DNA of 64,000 bases from Panaeolus papilionaceus (lineage: Eukaryota; Basidiomycota; Agaricomycetes; Agaricales): the NCBI GenBank assembly GCA_015501605.1, contig JADNRZ010000003.1, positions 2,480,001 through 2,544,000 on the forward strand. The letters are read 5' to 3'. A program made the position numbers and the translations under genes. Shown piece by piece: positions 40,463 to 52,281 of this stretch. Within the stretch, counting starts at the first letter, position 1; every line of letters begins with the position of its first letter. The notes under the pieces were generated by a model. It was not told the origin of the DNA, did no database searches, and saw nothing but the letters and a program-made list of their open reading frames with translations.

Positions 40463-41146
40463 ATGACGAAACTCACATCGCCCACAAGTTCCAGCTCGCA
40501 GGGCGCCTCAGCCAGGATCCTCGTTGATAATGGGCCATTGGGTTTCAAGGCTTCTCCAGAGCTTGAAGTAGGGATAGTTTTAGGCGTAACAGCATTCTTG
40601 GCGATTACTTTCCTGACTTTCAAAATGTATTTCTCCCCGAAAAGCTTTGTGTGGCGAGGCAATCCTGCTGGAATTCGATCCAAGTCGGAGGAAGTTGTGC
40701 AGAGCAAGGCACCTAATATACCGCTACAACTACTTCCTACCCCGTTTCAAATCAATACGGAGGCTTCTCAGCACTCTGAGACACTACACATCGTCACTGA
40801 AGTTCAACATGATGTGGACACCCTCCCACCTTTAGAGACTGAAATACAAGCGGGTATTCACGCGACAGAGGATCGTCCTACGGACCAAAATCAGCACACA
40901 GAACATCTTCTACCAAATGCGCACCCTCCCACACATCACAATCACCCGGAACCAGAAACCATGCGCAGTCCACTGGCACGACAGGCGCAAGTACCTGATG
41001 GTACGTTTGAAATTATTTTGAGCTCTTTATCCCATCTTTACTCCCTGTTAGGCCTTGAAATTATTAGTATTCGATCTCGTATGACAGACGAATCATCCCT
41101 TTTACCTCCTGAATATCAATCAGCATGGGGAGGCAATGCAAGCTGA
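40463..41146 (+). CDS. Single-pass membrane protein of the PPEY-tail family, member 4 (plus strand)
   Basis: Exon 1 is 40463-41000 and exon 2 is 41052-41146. The 51-nt intron (GTACGT...CTGTTAG) is a multiple of three with no stop, so reading through also stays open: 210 residues spliced, 227 unspliced. A Ser-rich N terminus precedes a membrane segment at about 35-55 (VGIVLGVTAFLAITFLTFKM). The His/Pro-rich cytoplasmic part ends in DESSLLPPEYQSAWGG, the same tail as members 1-3 although this gene is on the opposite strand. The intron just before the tail module is not seen in the other members. Confidence 0.68.
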   Translation: MTKLTSPTSSSSQGASARILVDNGPLGFKASPELEVGIVLGVTAFLAITFLTFKMYFSPKSFVWRGNPAGIRSKSEEVVQSKAPNIPLQLLPTPFQINTEASQHSETLHIVTEVQHDVDTLPPLETEIQAGIHATEDRPTDQNQHTEHLLPNAHPPTHHNHPEPETMRSPLARQAQVPDGTFEIILSSLSHLYSLLGLEIISIRSRMTDESSLLPPEYQSAWGGNAS

Positions 41147-44100
41147 TTAATAGTCGCATGTTTATTTCGATATTTCACAAACTGCAGCCGCTTCATCCTT
41201 GTTTGACTGCTCTGTCATCGGGTCTTTCTTCGCTATAAAACGTGAAACAGTGATGAAAGCTCAGACTCGGGACCTTTGATGTGAATCCCGCCGTGCATAT
41301 CTTCTTTAATCTCAACTTGCTCACAGAGGTTCCTATTCCCATGCATGATATGGGATGTCCTACTTTTAGCTCTTTCTTCACTTTCGTACTCGAGATATGA
41401 GTGAAACCTCAACTCCGTATGCGCGGCCCGAAATTCTTGATGAAAAATGGAACGGCTTGGTTTATTCATAGGTTGAATTCACACCCCTCACAATCCCGCA
41501 CGGTCGTCAGTGAAGTGTTATTTAATGATATTCACCTGTTGGGACTCGCGTAAGATTCGCGTTATCTCTGTGGGACATCGTGACATCCACACCCATTATG
41601 ATTTACTGAATAATCCAGAGCCTCGCGAAACACGTCACGATCACGTGTGCTCTTGACTTGAATTATATTATAACGATAGCGCCGACCAGCGGCATAGCCC
41701 GCTACCAAAAAGCCTGCTCTTTATAGAATGTTGAAAGTTTAAACCAGTCAACACTGGGTACAATTGCGTCTATATATATGCAAACAAAGTCAAGTAGTTT
41801 GAGGAGTCGGATTGTGAACTGTTTAAGATGTAATATTCAGCACCTCAATATTATAATTCGTGCAATCAGATTTAATTCATCCAAAGACTGAGATATATGG
41901 AATCAACAATGTCTTCCTTTACTGGAGGGGGAGTACCTGGGAGAGACCAATGACTCGCAAACAATTTCCAAGAAAACTCTGGGATGCAATTACTGCTTCA
42001 GTTTGGTATCTCTATGAACTTATTCAGTTATTACATACCTGTCCATTGACAAAATTTGAGTAACCTATGATTATTACGCTGGGTGGTGCTTGTACTACAG
42101 ATCGTACTAACCACCTGGACATCATTGAACACAGAATTTGGGCTTTGAAAAATACAGGAAATACAACCGCCACTCGTCGTCCACCTTCGGTTGACTCCTC
42201 CTTGCACTCGCGTGTAAATCAAAGCTTTTTTCATGTAACCTTGTTTCATGTTAGTTTTGAAGAGCGTTGACTTTGCTGCGCCCTGCGAGCTTGAGCATAA
42301 GCACAGCCACTAATCACCGAAAGGTGGGATTCAATTTCTAAATGGCCTTGCTAGCACAGCCACATTCAAATCCTCTGCCAAAATTTCTCCGAACATTTCA
42401 CTAAAACCCACTACCTAAAGGTAGCGGGGATAAAGGCCATCTCCATAACCCCTAAGTACTTCAAGTAGGTCCCATTCTCCGTGAGCATATCCTCCCTCGG
42501 TAGTGTTCAGATAACTGGCGCTTCTTTGTTGTGAAACGTACTGAACAGATTAATGTAACTCTGTAACACGCGGTACACGAACTCTAAATGAATTCGCCGC
42601 TTCGCGAGGGGAGGCAACCTTTCACCCCACAACATCCTTCTCAATCATGACTCTCCCCTCCCATTGTCTCAGTTGCTCATTTTATAACAACAGAATTTCA
42701 AGCCCGTATTGCTTTATTCTGCTAGCATGGTCTCACAACCATTCAGCGTAGCGTACCGAAGAGAAGTGTCAAGTGAGAAACGCGAAAGATATTAATTAAT
42801 CAAGACGCGTCGCGATCACGTGCGCCCCATTGACAGAAGCGCTCGCTCGGGCGGAGTGCCACTGGGCTTTGATATGTCAACCAGTTAACCACCGCTGTAT
42901 CCAACGCGCTTTCGTAATGAATCTGATATTTACGGGCGGCTGCCTAATGTCGTCATATCCCAACCTTCCTGGCGGCCGCATCGAGTCATGACGTCGACGT
43001 TCAAAATGCCTCCCATCAGTAATCAACCGACAGCTCATGATCGTAGCAAGCATAAATATAGCTCCACACTGCACTACGAGCAACACTTCATCATGGAATC
43101 TGCCAGTGGATGATCCATTATTGTTTGAGGGGTACACCACTTCGAGCACTATCCTGCGCCGTGAGAGCTATTTTCAGACTGTCGATTAGAAATCTAATTT
43201 TACAAAGCTGACCGAAGACCGGGCGTGATATTGAAGTTCGGGTCGACGACATGGGGTTTTATTCATATGTTGGATGCATGCGTAGGCCTGTCGCTCAACG
43301 TTTTTGGTTGTTCCTATTAATATTGTGCGCAGAGGATGATGAATACGATATATAGGCGTAGAAATATATGAATTTCTTGTAGACCTTGAATGACTGAAGG
43401 TCTGTTTATATACATGAGCAATTATGTATCTAGAATATTCTATGACTAGCTACAAGCATCTAAGACGAAAGCCAAGCTGAATATTACTAAGATACAAATC
43501 CACTGTAATTACTAGAATAATATTCGAGTACATATCCAACAGTTCCAACGTTCGTAAAGCTTCTGTATGACGCTAACTCTTATCTGCACTGTAAGGGAAC
43601 CTAAAAATAGAATAAGCATTAAATCGTTCTTCTCTTTAAATAAACGGACCGGTATCTTTGGCTCAAGGCAGCTTAAGCTTGAGGCGTCAACGTTTAAAAT
43701 TATAACTGAGGCGTGTTGAGAGCCGCGAGGCGCCATTATTGATTTGTAACAAAGCGCAGAAATTAGGTTTTAAACGATAAATTCGCGAGAATACTTTGAG
43801 ATGGGCAAAGCGAAGGCTCGAACTATGGATGTAGTTATGGGTAGTCGTAGAGTATAACGAACCTTGACGACCGAATAAACGTCGCATTATTGCAATTGAC
43901 GTTGCACCATAGGTGCTATGATTGCATTATAGGTCTTATAATTTCATTATACTCTCCATCGAAGCACGATCGAAACCTGCGTGCTCTTTCTCGATTGAAT
44001 ACCGCTAACTGTATCTTGGTTTCTAAACTAAAACATTCAAGTTCGAGGGTATCAAACGTTCGAACCACAGCATCATCGTCATCATCATAGTGTTAACATC

Positions 44101-44458
44101 CACGACGCTACCGCCCGTCCTCCCCTTTCAAACCAAGGCTTCACCGTGCTACTGAGTGTAGCAGTGACTATGGCGAGCTCAATTTGATCCCCCATTTCTC
44201 CGAAGCACGCCAAATACCTTCAGTCTTACCTTCCCATTCTCACTTGACGTCTATATATGCTATCTCTTCTCCAACCCCTCGAGGCCAAGGGGCTGCTCGT
44301 CGCCTTCTTTCGGCGTTTTACTTTACCTATGGAGTAAGGTACTGTAACTGTAAGTAAAGTAATAAGTGAATTGATGAGCACTGGCAATCAACGCGCTCTT
44401 TGCACCTTGGTAGTTGAGTGAAACGCTTCTTCCTCGAGCTAGCATGATAGGAATGTAT
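41147..44458. other. No supported gene
   Basis: A 3.3 kb stretch of short frames. A minus frame at 42877-43149 has a hydrophobic segment (EVLLVVQCGAIFMLATIMSC) that could be a relic of the neighbouring membrane family, but no shared tail. Similar segments around 41635 and 42803 both contain GATCACGTG. Confidence 0.4.
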
Positions 44459-44462
44459 GAGG
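44459..44462. repeat. Target site duplication (GAGG), left copy
   Basis: GAGG directly precedes the left LTR and recurs at 55984-55987 directly after the right LTR, marking the integration site. Confidence 0.7.
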
Positions 44463-45486
44463 TGATACGATTGCTCTAAATCCACCCACAAAAGTGTGGC
44501 GAGAACACTAAGTTCGAGTCACACGAGTAACAGGTAGAGTAGAAACAATTGTAATTAGTTCTGGGGAAAATGGAATACAAACGAGTGTTGGACTACAATA
44601 GAACTGAGTGAACTAATATGAAATTAATTTCAAACAGGCGCTAAAGGTCGCGCTAGACTTCTGGTTGGTATTTCTGAGTTTAATAGGGCGCGGCACGCGC
44701 TCTGGCTTCTGACTTCCAAATTAGGACTTCTGATATCAAACTAACTTCAATCGCGCACTCCGCACGAAAACTTCTATTTCTTCTATCCTACGTGTCTGCA
44801 ACGCGCAAACGGCTTCTGCTTCTTCTTCTTCTGGTTCTTCGATGCTTCTTCGATGCTTCTTCGATGCTCTTTCTCACCACAACCCCCCCTCCTTATATAC
44901 CTTGTCGCTCCCCCTGTCTCGGGACCATCGGATTAATCTCGGTAGGTCCGGTTTCCATCCCTATCCCATTGTTCTCATGTTTTCCTTCATCGCTATTGGC
45001 AGCTCCACAGCTGCTTATTCATCGTTGTCTCGGCGTCGCGATTTCATTGGGTGTCTCCATGTAGCTTGGTAAGCTTTCGTCTCGGCTTCATTGGACCCAT
45101 ACAAAGGTGGGTGGGGCTTTTAGTCAGCTTCCCACTGGGCTGATGTCATTTGAAGGTCCAGGTAAGTCTCGTCGCGATTGTCTCTTCTTTATTTGGTATT
45201 CTACTGATGTGTTGCTTCATGCACGAGCGCTGCATCGTTGCTAGGTGTCGGTCCGCGTCGTCACCAGTCTGAAACGGAGGTGGGCGTGTGAAAGGGACGC
45301 TCGCTCCGTCACATTCCCACCCAATGCCTCTGTGTATCCGGATTATTAGACGCGCGACCTTAGGTTAGGTATTTTAGTTTTGTTTCACACCTGTCAACAA
45401 GTCGCAACTCGTATCTTAAATAATACTATTTTATTTTAACTTTTAAATCGCGCGAATTAAGGCCTGGGTACCCGCAAGGGTCATCA
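44463..45486 (-). repeat. 3' LTR (1024 bp)
   Basis: Matches 54972-55983 over its full length by eye. The visible differences are one extra 11-bp unit (TTCTTCGATGC, three copies here against two) and one extra C in a C run. A TATATAAGG box on the minus strand lies near 44890-44900. Confidence 0.95.
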
Positions 45487-45499
45487 TCTCCCCCCAACC
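45487..45499 (-). other. Polypurine tract
   Basis: On the minus strand GGTTGGGGGGAGA directly abuts the 3' LTR, the expected primer for plus-strand synthesis. Confidence 0.8.
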
Positions 45500-45629
45500 A
45501 AAAATAAGGCTGTCCTCAGCCTTGACCTAAGCGAATGATAGCTCCGATTTGAAAATTTGAATTATGTGCGGGACCCTAAGTCTCGGTTTCCAATGCATTC
45601 CATAGAGTTTGGTCTGCGCGCTTCATTAC

Positions 45630-45637
45630 TATAAAAA
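45630..45637 (+). promoter_or_regulatory. TATA box of nested antisense gene 1 (TATAAAAA)
   Basis: TATAAAAA lies 49 nt before the ATG of the first nested gene and 143 nt inside the element from the LTR edge. Confidence 0.65.
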
Positions 45638-45678
45638 GACATGCGCACCCGCCCTCCCATTCCAAACCAAACTGCACA

Positions 45679-46772
45679 ATGTCTTCTCCTCCTGCTTCTG
45701 TTTTCGAACCGCTCGATGTCAACCTGCTCACTTCCTGGCAGCTCATTTCGTTCCGCAAGATAGGGAGCGTTATTGAAGCGTCTCGTGTTCAGCACTTGCT
45801 GAGCATGAGCGCTTACCAGCTGGTAAGTCTCTCTCCCTACTGTTGTATGCCTCTTGGCTTCACCATTTTGTTTCAGCTTTCTCGCAATGACCCCAATATT
45901 GTCTCAGATGCAGTCGCTGGTCGCGCTAAGATTATTTATGCGCTCCTCGATCGACTTCATCTTTTATTCCCTCAACTTCCCCCTCCCACTGTCATGCATT
46001 CTCTCGAATTACTCTGCCTCCCTAATTGTCCCAAAGGTGTGGGTCAGTTTCGTCTCGAGATGACGGAATCGTCCCTCCAAGTCTGTCGTTGGCTTGGAGG
46101 AGATGAATCTCTCGCCACTCGAAGCACTCCGGCTCATACCCCTCCGTTCTACTGGTTGGCTGATGCCAATTTCCTTCGGCTCACCGTGCTATGGTCTCAT
46201 AATCTGGTTCAAGACTTTGTACACGTCCTTACTCCTGCCCTGGTATGTCTTTCGTTTTTGTTTTGTGCTCTCCTCATTGAACACTTTCTTTCTAGCAACA
46301 CGAGCTCGAAGCACCCCACAATCGCCGCTCCCACCCTGCTGACTGGAAGTTCGTCGCTACGGGTCTTTCAAAGCTTCGAGGCTGGTTTAAATCCAACCAT
46401 CTTCCTTTGGATCGCGATTTCGAAGCTGTTCAAGCTTCAATTTTATCCAAGATCGCTATGTTTCCCTCTAACAGGTCCAAATCAAACCTCAGCAACGCTC
46501 TGAACGCTCCGGTTCCTCAGGGCGATGCATCATTGGTAAGTTTCACTGCTGTCTTTATCTTCCTATATTTCTCTTATTCACCTAGTCATCGCTTCCTTCA
46601 GCCGCTCCCATCGTGGTACGAACTGTCCAACGAAGCAGCACGATCCAACACCACCACTACACTCCCAACAACAAACCAAACCGCTCCCTTAATTCGTCGT
46701 CACGATCAAGCTCAAGGGCGAGCTCGTGCTCGTCTCGAATGTCAACAACCCCTTGTCTCCGGCGCCGACTGA
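45679..46772 (+). CDS. Nested antisense gene 1 of the retrotransposon, unknown function, four exons
   Basis: Exons are 45679-45822, 45877-46242, 46296-46535 and 46602-46772, giving 306 residues. Introns open with GTAAGT, GTATGT and GTAAGT and close with TTTCAG, TTCTAG and CTTCAG; every junction falls between codons. The protein begins MSSPPASVFEPLDVNLLTSW and has a helical middle (AKIIYALLDRLHLLFPQLPP, then MTESSLQVCRWLGGDESLAT), an aromatic patch (PPFYWLADANFLRLTVLW) and a polar C terminus. No membrane segment, zinc ligand set or catalytic motif is evident. It is transcribed opposite to gag-pol from its own TATA box. I do not recognise the family. It may be an element-encoded accessory protein or a captured host gene. 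Confidence 0.72.
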
Positions 46773-46915
46773 CACTATGACTCCACATCTCAATTTTCGG
46801 ACTTATTTCTTTGTGTTATTCCATGTAGCTACTTCGTCTTAGTCCCTAGGATGACGTGTACCCTAGCGTAGCTCCAATAGTACAAGTTATTTCGTTCGAA
46901 ATCATCTCTGTGAGG

Positions 46916-46923
46916 TATAAATA
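46916..46923 (+). promoter_or_regulatory. TATA box of nested antisense gene 2 (TATAAATA)
   Basis: TATAAATA lies 78 nt before the ATG of the second nested gene, in the short space after the first nested gene's stop. Confidence 0.65.
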
Positions 46924-47000
46924 CCCCTGCTTGCACCCTCATAACGCTTCATCATCTCGCATTGTGAATTTCCCTCAATATTTCGAACCTCCAGTCCCCT

Positions 47001-48251
47001 ATGTCCTCTCCATCCCTTCCTGCTGACCTCCCTACCATCGCTGATGTCAAGGTCTTCATGTCCAAGGCATATGTCGATCGGAAGAGTGGTAAACTTCCTA
47101 CCACCCCCTTTTCCACGCGCTTTGTATGGTTGAACTCTGCCGCTGAGTTAGCGGTGAGTTTCTCTTTTCTTTATTTTTGTCTCTATTAATTTCTGATGGA
47201 TATTTTATCGTTCAGTTACTCTGGCGTCCCTACGTTGATTCGCTCTGGTCCGATAAAGAGAAAGTGGATGCAATCTTTGCTATCCGCGATCTCTACTACG
47301 ACCTGGAGTCCGAATTTAACCATGGGCCACACCATCAAGGCACCGATTTCAAGTTCCCCAAGGTTTATCACGCAATCGCCGAGTTTACCAAGGCGATTCA
47401 CCTTCAGCGCGAGGCTGCTAAGGCTACCGATTCGTCCACCACGTCCAATTCCAATTCCTCTTCCTCTCCAGCTACCAATCCTGCCACTGATTTTAATGTC
47501 TCGATTCCAACCGAGCCTGCGGCTGACCGCAACAATGTAAGCCTATTTCTTATTTCTGTTGTGATTGCATTCTAATATTTTTTTATTCTCTTCTAGGCTA
47601 CTCGTCGCACCAAGGGCTTCTCGTACCAAGACCCCGAAATACGTTCCAGAGGGTGCAGATGACTCTGATGTTGATATCAACATCCCTAAGGCCATCTCCA
47701 CCATCTCCGTTACGCCTAAGGACCCCCAGGTTGCTACTACTCAGGACAACGACGTGGTCATGTCAGACGCTAGTGGAGCAACTGAGTCCACCACTCCTTC
47801 GAACGATTCCGCTTCCACTGCACCTGCTTCATCCTCTAGCTCCAAAGGTCATCGCTCCAGCAGTAACCCTGGCTCTGTTGTCCTTTCTGGTTCGTCTCGC
47901 AGCTCTTTGGTAAGTCTAGTATTTATTTCCACTTAATCCAGACTAACTCGTTTGAATGTCCAGACCAAATCTGTCGCTTCATCTGGCCCGGCCAAACCGG
48001 AGGTATGTTTCCTTTCGTATACCGAGGTTCCTGGCTTGGACTTAACATCTCCCTCTTTTCTCAAGTTCAAATCACTTCCCTCATTCCGTTCTTCGTCGCT
48101 TGGCAAGAGGACTCGTCTCGACGATTCCTCTTCTCTGGGTGCTCGTAACGCCGTCGCTGATCTTGAGGCTGAGATCAAATACTTCGATGTCCGCATTGAA
48201 GTCTTGACTCGCACTCGTGATCATCTTCGTGCGCTTATTGACGCCCTTTAA
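47001..48251 (+). CDS. Nested antisense gene 2 of the retrotransposon, unknown function, five exons, one frameshift
   Basis: Exons are 47001-47153, 47216-47536, 47597-47909, 47964-48002 and 48066-48251, with donors GTGAGT, GTAAGC, GTAAGT and GTATGT. All joints are in frame except that exon 3 has one base too many: after YQDPE the frame shifts near 47639 and resumes at YVPEGADDSDVDIN. With that base ignored the product would be about 336 residues. Parts visible: a folded N-terminal half (ADVKVFMSKAYVDRKSGK, LLWRPYVDSLWSDKEKVDAI, FPKVYHAIAEFTKAIHLQRE), a Ser/Thr/Asn-rich linker, a basic patch (SLGKRTRLDD) and a coiled-coil-like end (ADLEAEIKYFDVRIEVLTRT). The basic patch could be nuclear targeting. 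No family recognised. It ends about 105 bp from the oppositely running pol end. Confidence 0.65.
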
Positions 48252-48355
48252 TCATTTTTCTTTCATACTTCGTAGCTCTAGTAGTTATAGGGTAGAGTAG
48301 TATACACCCCTTTGTGTACCCTCTCCCCCAACCAATAAATCTCGACCGTCCTCGG

Positions 48356-50705
48356 TCAGTTTTCTTCATTCTCCTCTGTGTGAATCTCGACATTCCTTCC
48401 ATCAAAGATAAAATCTTCGTTAGGGTCTCTCTCGACATCATATAACTTAGTCAATTTCTTTAATTCTTCCAAACTGATATCCATGAATTCTTCTAAGTCT
48501 GGAGGTAAGTCTATTTTTCGTCGCGCTACATAAGGTACAACCCTAAATGCAGCCACGCGATTCTGCCAGACTGAGCCATCCAGTTCTGCAACAATGTAAG
48601 CTCCCCCCTCGAGCCTTGCCAATACAACCATCGGTCCAAGGTATCTCCCTTTCATTTTTCTGTCCAGAGATCCCTCGATACTCGTATCTCGAACCATCAC
48701 CAAGTCTCCTTTCTTAAACTTATAATTTTTAATTCTGTGCTTATTTTTAGCTTCATACTCCTCCAGCTCTCTATGCTTGCGCTCATCCACACGCGCTATC
48801 ATTTCATCCACATGCGCTTTGTGTTTTGCAAGTGCACGCGCTCGATATCCAACCAATTCCGCTGTTGTCAAGGTTCGGTCTGGCAGCTTCACTAACCAGG
48901 TTGCCTCAACAAGGTCTAACGGTAACACTGGGTGCGCTCCAGTTACCAAAAAGTAAGGTGAGCATCCAGTGCCCTTCTTAACTGTCACTCTGTCCGACCA
49001 CAGCACATGATTGAGGAACCAGTACCATTTCGAAACATCACCCCCTGTCGCTTTATAGAGCATTTGTCGAATGTCCCAATGTGGGCGTTCGATCTTGCCA
49101 TTCGCTTTCGAGTTATAAGGTGAGATTCGAATGTATTTGATCCCGTATTTCTGCGCTAAACCATGCCAGCGCAGCTCTGAATGGTGTTCCATTGTCTGTC
49201 ACTATCTCTCTAATAGAACCCCAACGACACAGTAAGTCTTCAAAGATAAAGTTAGCGATTGACTTAGCGGTCTCGCGCCTCAGTGCTCTCGCTTCTGGCC
49301 ATGAAGACAATGAGTCTCTGGCATGTACAATGTACTTGCAACCATTGGATAGTGGTGACATGTGCATTGTGTCTATGTGCACCCTCTGGAAGAGCGACGG
49401 CGTATGAGTTAAGGTAGGTGGAATAGCTATCATTTCTTTCTGTCGCTCTTGACATATGTGACAGCTTTTCACATACCAGCTCACATCGCGCTCAAACTCA
49501 GGCCACCAAAATCGCTCTCCGATCAATGTTTTCGTCGCGTAAAAGCCTCTATGTCCTAGTGCGTCGTGTGCGCTACTAAGTACCCACATCCTCTTTGACT
49601 TTTCAACCACTAACTTGTGTTTATCATCTACAGATCGTCGATACAATCTGCTGTCATTATCCAAGAAGAACGCTCCTGCAGAGCGCTTGAAGTTAAGTGT
49701 CTCTTTATATGACAATCCTTCAATCTCTGGTGTTGGATTTGCTAACCATGTTTTTATCTTTGGTAGCTTATCATCTTGCAGTCGCGCTGTTACAGTGCGA
49801 TGTTCCTCTGGGTAAGTCACTTCATTTGCTTTCGAGACGTCCATCTCGATACTTTTAATCGAGTTGGATAACACTAATACTCGCTCTCGAATGGTTTTCT
49901 TGACCCTTCGGTGCTCCTTCTTTGCTGCTGCTTGCCACAGCACCAACTCCTCCTCAGCCTGTCGCTTTGCACGACTCAAATCCTCTTTAAATTCTTCAAC
50001 ACTCCTTGCACACCCTTCCCCAGCTTTCGCTACAAGGTATCCACCCCTTGTATCAATATTTATCTTGAAATCTTCGAAATCCAGTGGATCTGGATCCGTT
50101 TCGAACTTCTTGGTGAGTACAGGTGGGCCTAATGGCTCTTCATCTGCCTCGTCCTCCCTTCTTACTCGCTCTACAGGATCTTCATCACTTGGGCTTCGTC
50201 GCGACAGTCCATCTGCGGCGAAGGTTTTCCCTTTTACATGTCTTAATTCAAATTGAAACATTAAAATGGTATCAATCCATCTGTTTATTGTCGCATTTGG
50301 ACCAAGTCCCGCATTCTTAAGCATTCCAAAGATGTAAGAAGCATCAGTCTCGACAATTAACTTCCAGCATCCCTTCAACCAATGTTCACAAGCGTTCAAC
50401 GCTGTCATAAGTCCAAATAGCTCCCGCTTTGGCTGCGAGAATCGTGTTTCGCGTTCTTCCAAAGGTATGGAACCAAAACGGGCATATCTCTTTCCATTTG
50501 GTGCGGTTGGGTCTTCTTGGTAGATATAATACCCAACTGCTATGTAAGATGTGTCAACTGCTAGTACCACTGCGCCATCTGCCTCATAATCTATAGGTCT
50601 TAGGCATACAGTATGGTCCAGAGCAGCCTTAATATCATCCATACACTTCTGCTCATCCTCTCCCCACTGCCAAGGTGTGTTCGCTTTTAATAAGCGTTGC
50701 AACAC
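48356..50705 (-). pseudogene. Retrotransposon pol, RNase H and integrase part
   Basis: The frame at 50705-49113 holds an RNase H region (VVLAVDTSYIAVGYYIYQED, KLIVETDASYIFGML, FAADGLSRR). The integrase zinc-binding region follows (HDALGHRGF, CHICQERQ; an HHCC set), then the first two acidic residues of the catalytic core (HIDTMHM, IVTDNGTPF). One surplus T in TGGTTTAGC near 49160 shifts the frame. The rest continues at 49192-48356, with the third acidic residue in NGKIERPHWD and a GPY/F-like module (GRYLGPMVVLARLEGGAYIV). Otherwise the integrase looks well preserved. Confidence 0.9.
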
Positions 50706-50739
50706 TTCAATTTTAGCCCATAATTAGGGATGTATGGCC

Positions 50740-51966
50740 GTAGCGCGACCATCGTACCCATAAATGACCTTAAGTCTGTTACGCTTTCACATGGTTTCCA
50801 ATTTTTCCATAGAGGCATCAGGCGACGCTTTGCGTCCCTCATAAGTGCACAAATGTCCTACTACCGTAATTTCTTCTGCACAGAGGATTGACTTGTGACC
50901 TGAGAACGTCCCTCCACAGTACTTCATCCTCTGTACTATCCTCGCTACATTCTGGAAATGTTCCCACACAAATCTTCGTATTCCTGGATTCTCAGGAAGC
51001 GTCTCATACCCCCATCTGGTAGTTCATATCTAGTTTTAGGTCCTCGAATAGGGACATCATCAATATATGGAATTGTGTAATCTGGAATTTCGTCCTGTAG
51101 GATATAAGTCACATCGTCATGAAAGATCGGGACTGAGTTTGTCCATCCCATTGGTAGCGTGGTTAATCTCAGCGCTCCGAATGGAGTCTGGAACGCTGTC
51201 ATGTCTCGCGACGATTCATCCAACTTGCGCTCATCATATCCTACATACAAGTCTAAAATTCCGCCACATGCTCTTCCTGCGAAGTTCTCTGCAAGTGTCT
51301 CGGTTGCTGGTGGTAAGCCTGAATGTGCAATCGTAACCTTATTTAGAGGTTCGAGACTATGCACTATTCGATGCTTTCCATTTTTCTTCAACACTACAAA
51401 CCACCGACTCCGATAGGATGAGTTAGTAGGTTCGTAAACTCCAGCTTTTATTTTTGTCATAATAATGTCACATATTTCTCTGTAGAGCCCTGGTGGGATG
51501 GGTATGTTCTTCATCACCCAGGGCTTATGTTCAACTACCGGTGCTTTCACCGGTGGGAAGAAGTCTCCCTGAAATGTCCCGTTCGCTATCCTCCCAGCAA
51601 ACGCTTCATTATTTTTCATCATAAATTCATGCAACAATTCTTTCTTCAGGCCACAGGAAGTCTCCCTTGTGTGCCTTATCCATTTCTTCCATTCTCTCTT
51701 GTGTGTAGCGACCAGTTGGTTGAAATTCCCCGGAGTTTTACTCACGGTGGCATTCTGCAATGGTCGCCTTTAATGTCTCGAATAATTCTAAATTCCGGAG
51801 GTAAGTCACGGAATTGTGGTCGAACCTTGAGCGCTACGGGTTTGTACTTCCCGAATTGGCTTCTTACAGGTTGCTCCCTACCACATACTTCCCCATTACA
51901 CTCCGCTTCGTCTCTGTTTCCGAAGGTTGGTTCAATCCTTCGTATTTCGGTTAAGGTAAGCGTCAA
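50740..51966 (-). pseudogene. Retrotransposon pol, reverse transcriptase part
   Basis: RT motifs are clear: SRWFVVLKKNGKHRIVHSLE, FAGRACGGILDLYVGYDERK, FQTPFGALRLTTLPMGWTNS and the catalytic YIDD in IPYIDDVP. The frame changes near 51750-51640 (the segment linking KYKPVALKVRPQFRDLPPEF to the palm), again near 50960 (after LRIQEYEDL) and near 50790. The reading is therefore in at least four pieces. Confidence 0.88.
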
Positions 51967-52281
51967 GTCTCTTCTGGGCTGTGTTATCCATGACCTGCAT
52001 CATTGCTACAAGCTCCAGGTAAGCGTCGCGCTTATCTTTCTTATTGAAACAATTCATTCCAGCATCGGGTAATCGATACCCAAGCAATTGCAATCCTCTC
52101 CATCCCACTCAACTGCCAACGCGACCTCTCCCTGCCTCTCTATCAGCTCATTGAGGTCTTCCGAAAAGAATCATTCTCGATCCTTCAGGTGGGCGAGTAC
52201 CCCTTTCATAAGTAGGTACTGTACATCTCTCGCCTGAGTTTGGATCTGTAATAGTAATGATTTGAGCACCGTTGGTGCTAT

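Noticed and set aside
41635..42850. Two GATCACGTG-containing segments that look like a diverged duplication
   Set aside because: Similarity is about 30 bp with degenerate flanks; too weak to call a repeat family.
44792..45072. Plus-strand ORF inside the LTR starting MSATRKRLLLLLLL
   Set aside because: It is antisense to the LTR and driven by a CTT/TTC-rich repeat, and it recurs in the other LTR. No start context or homology supports a gene.
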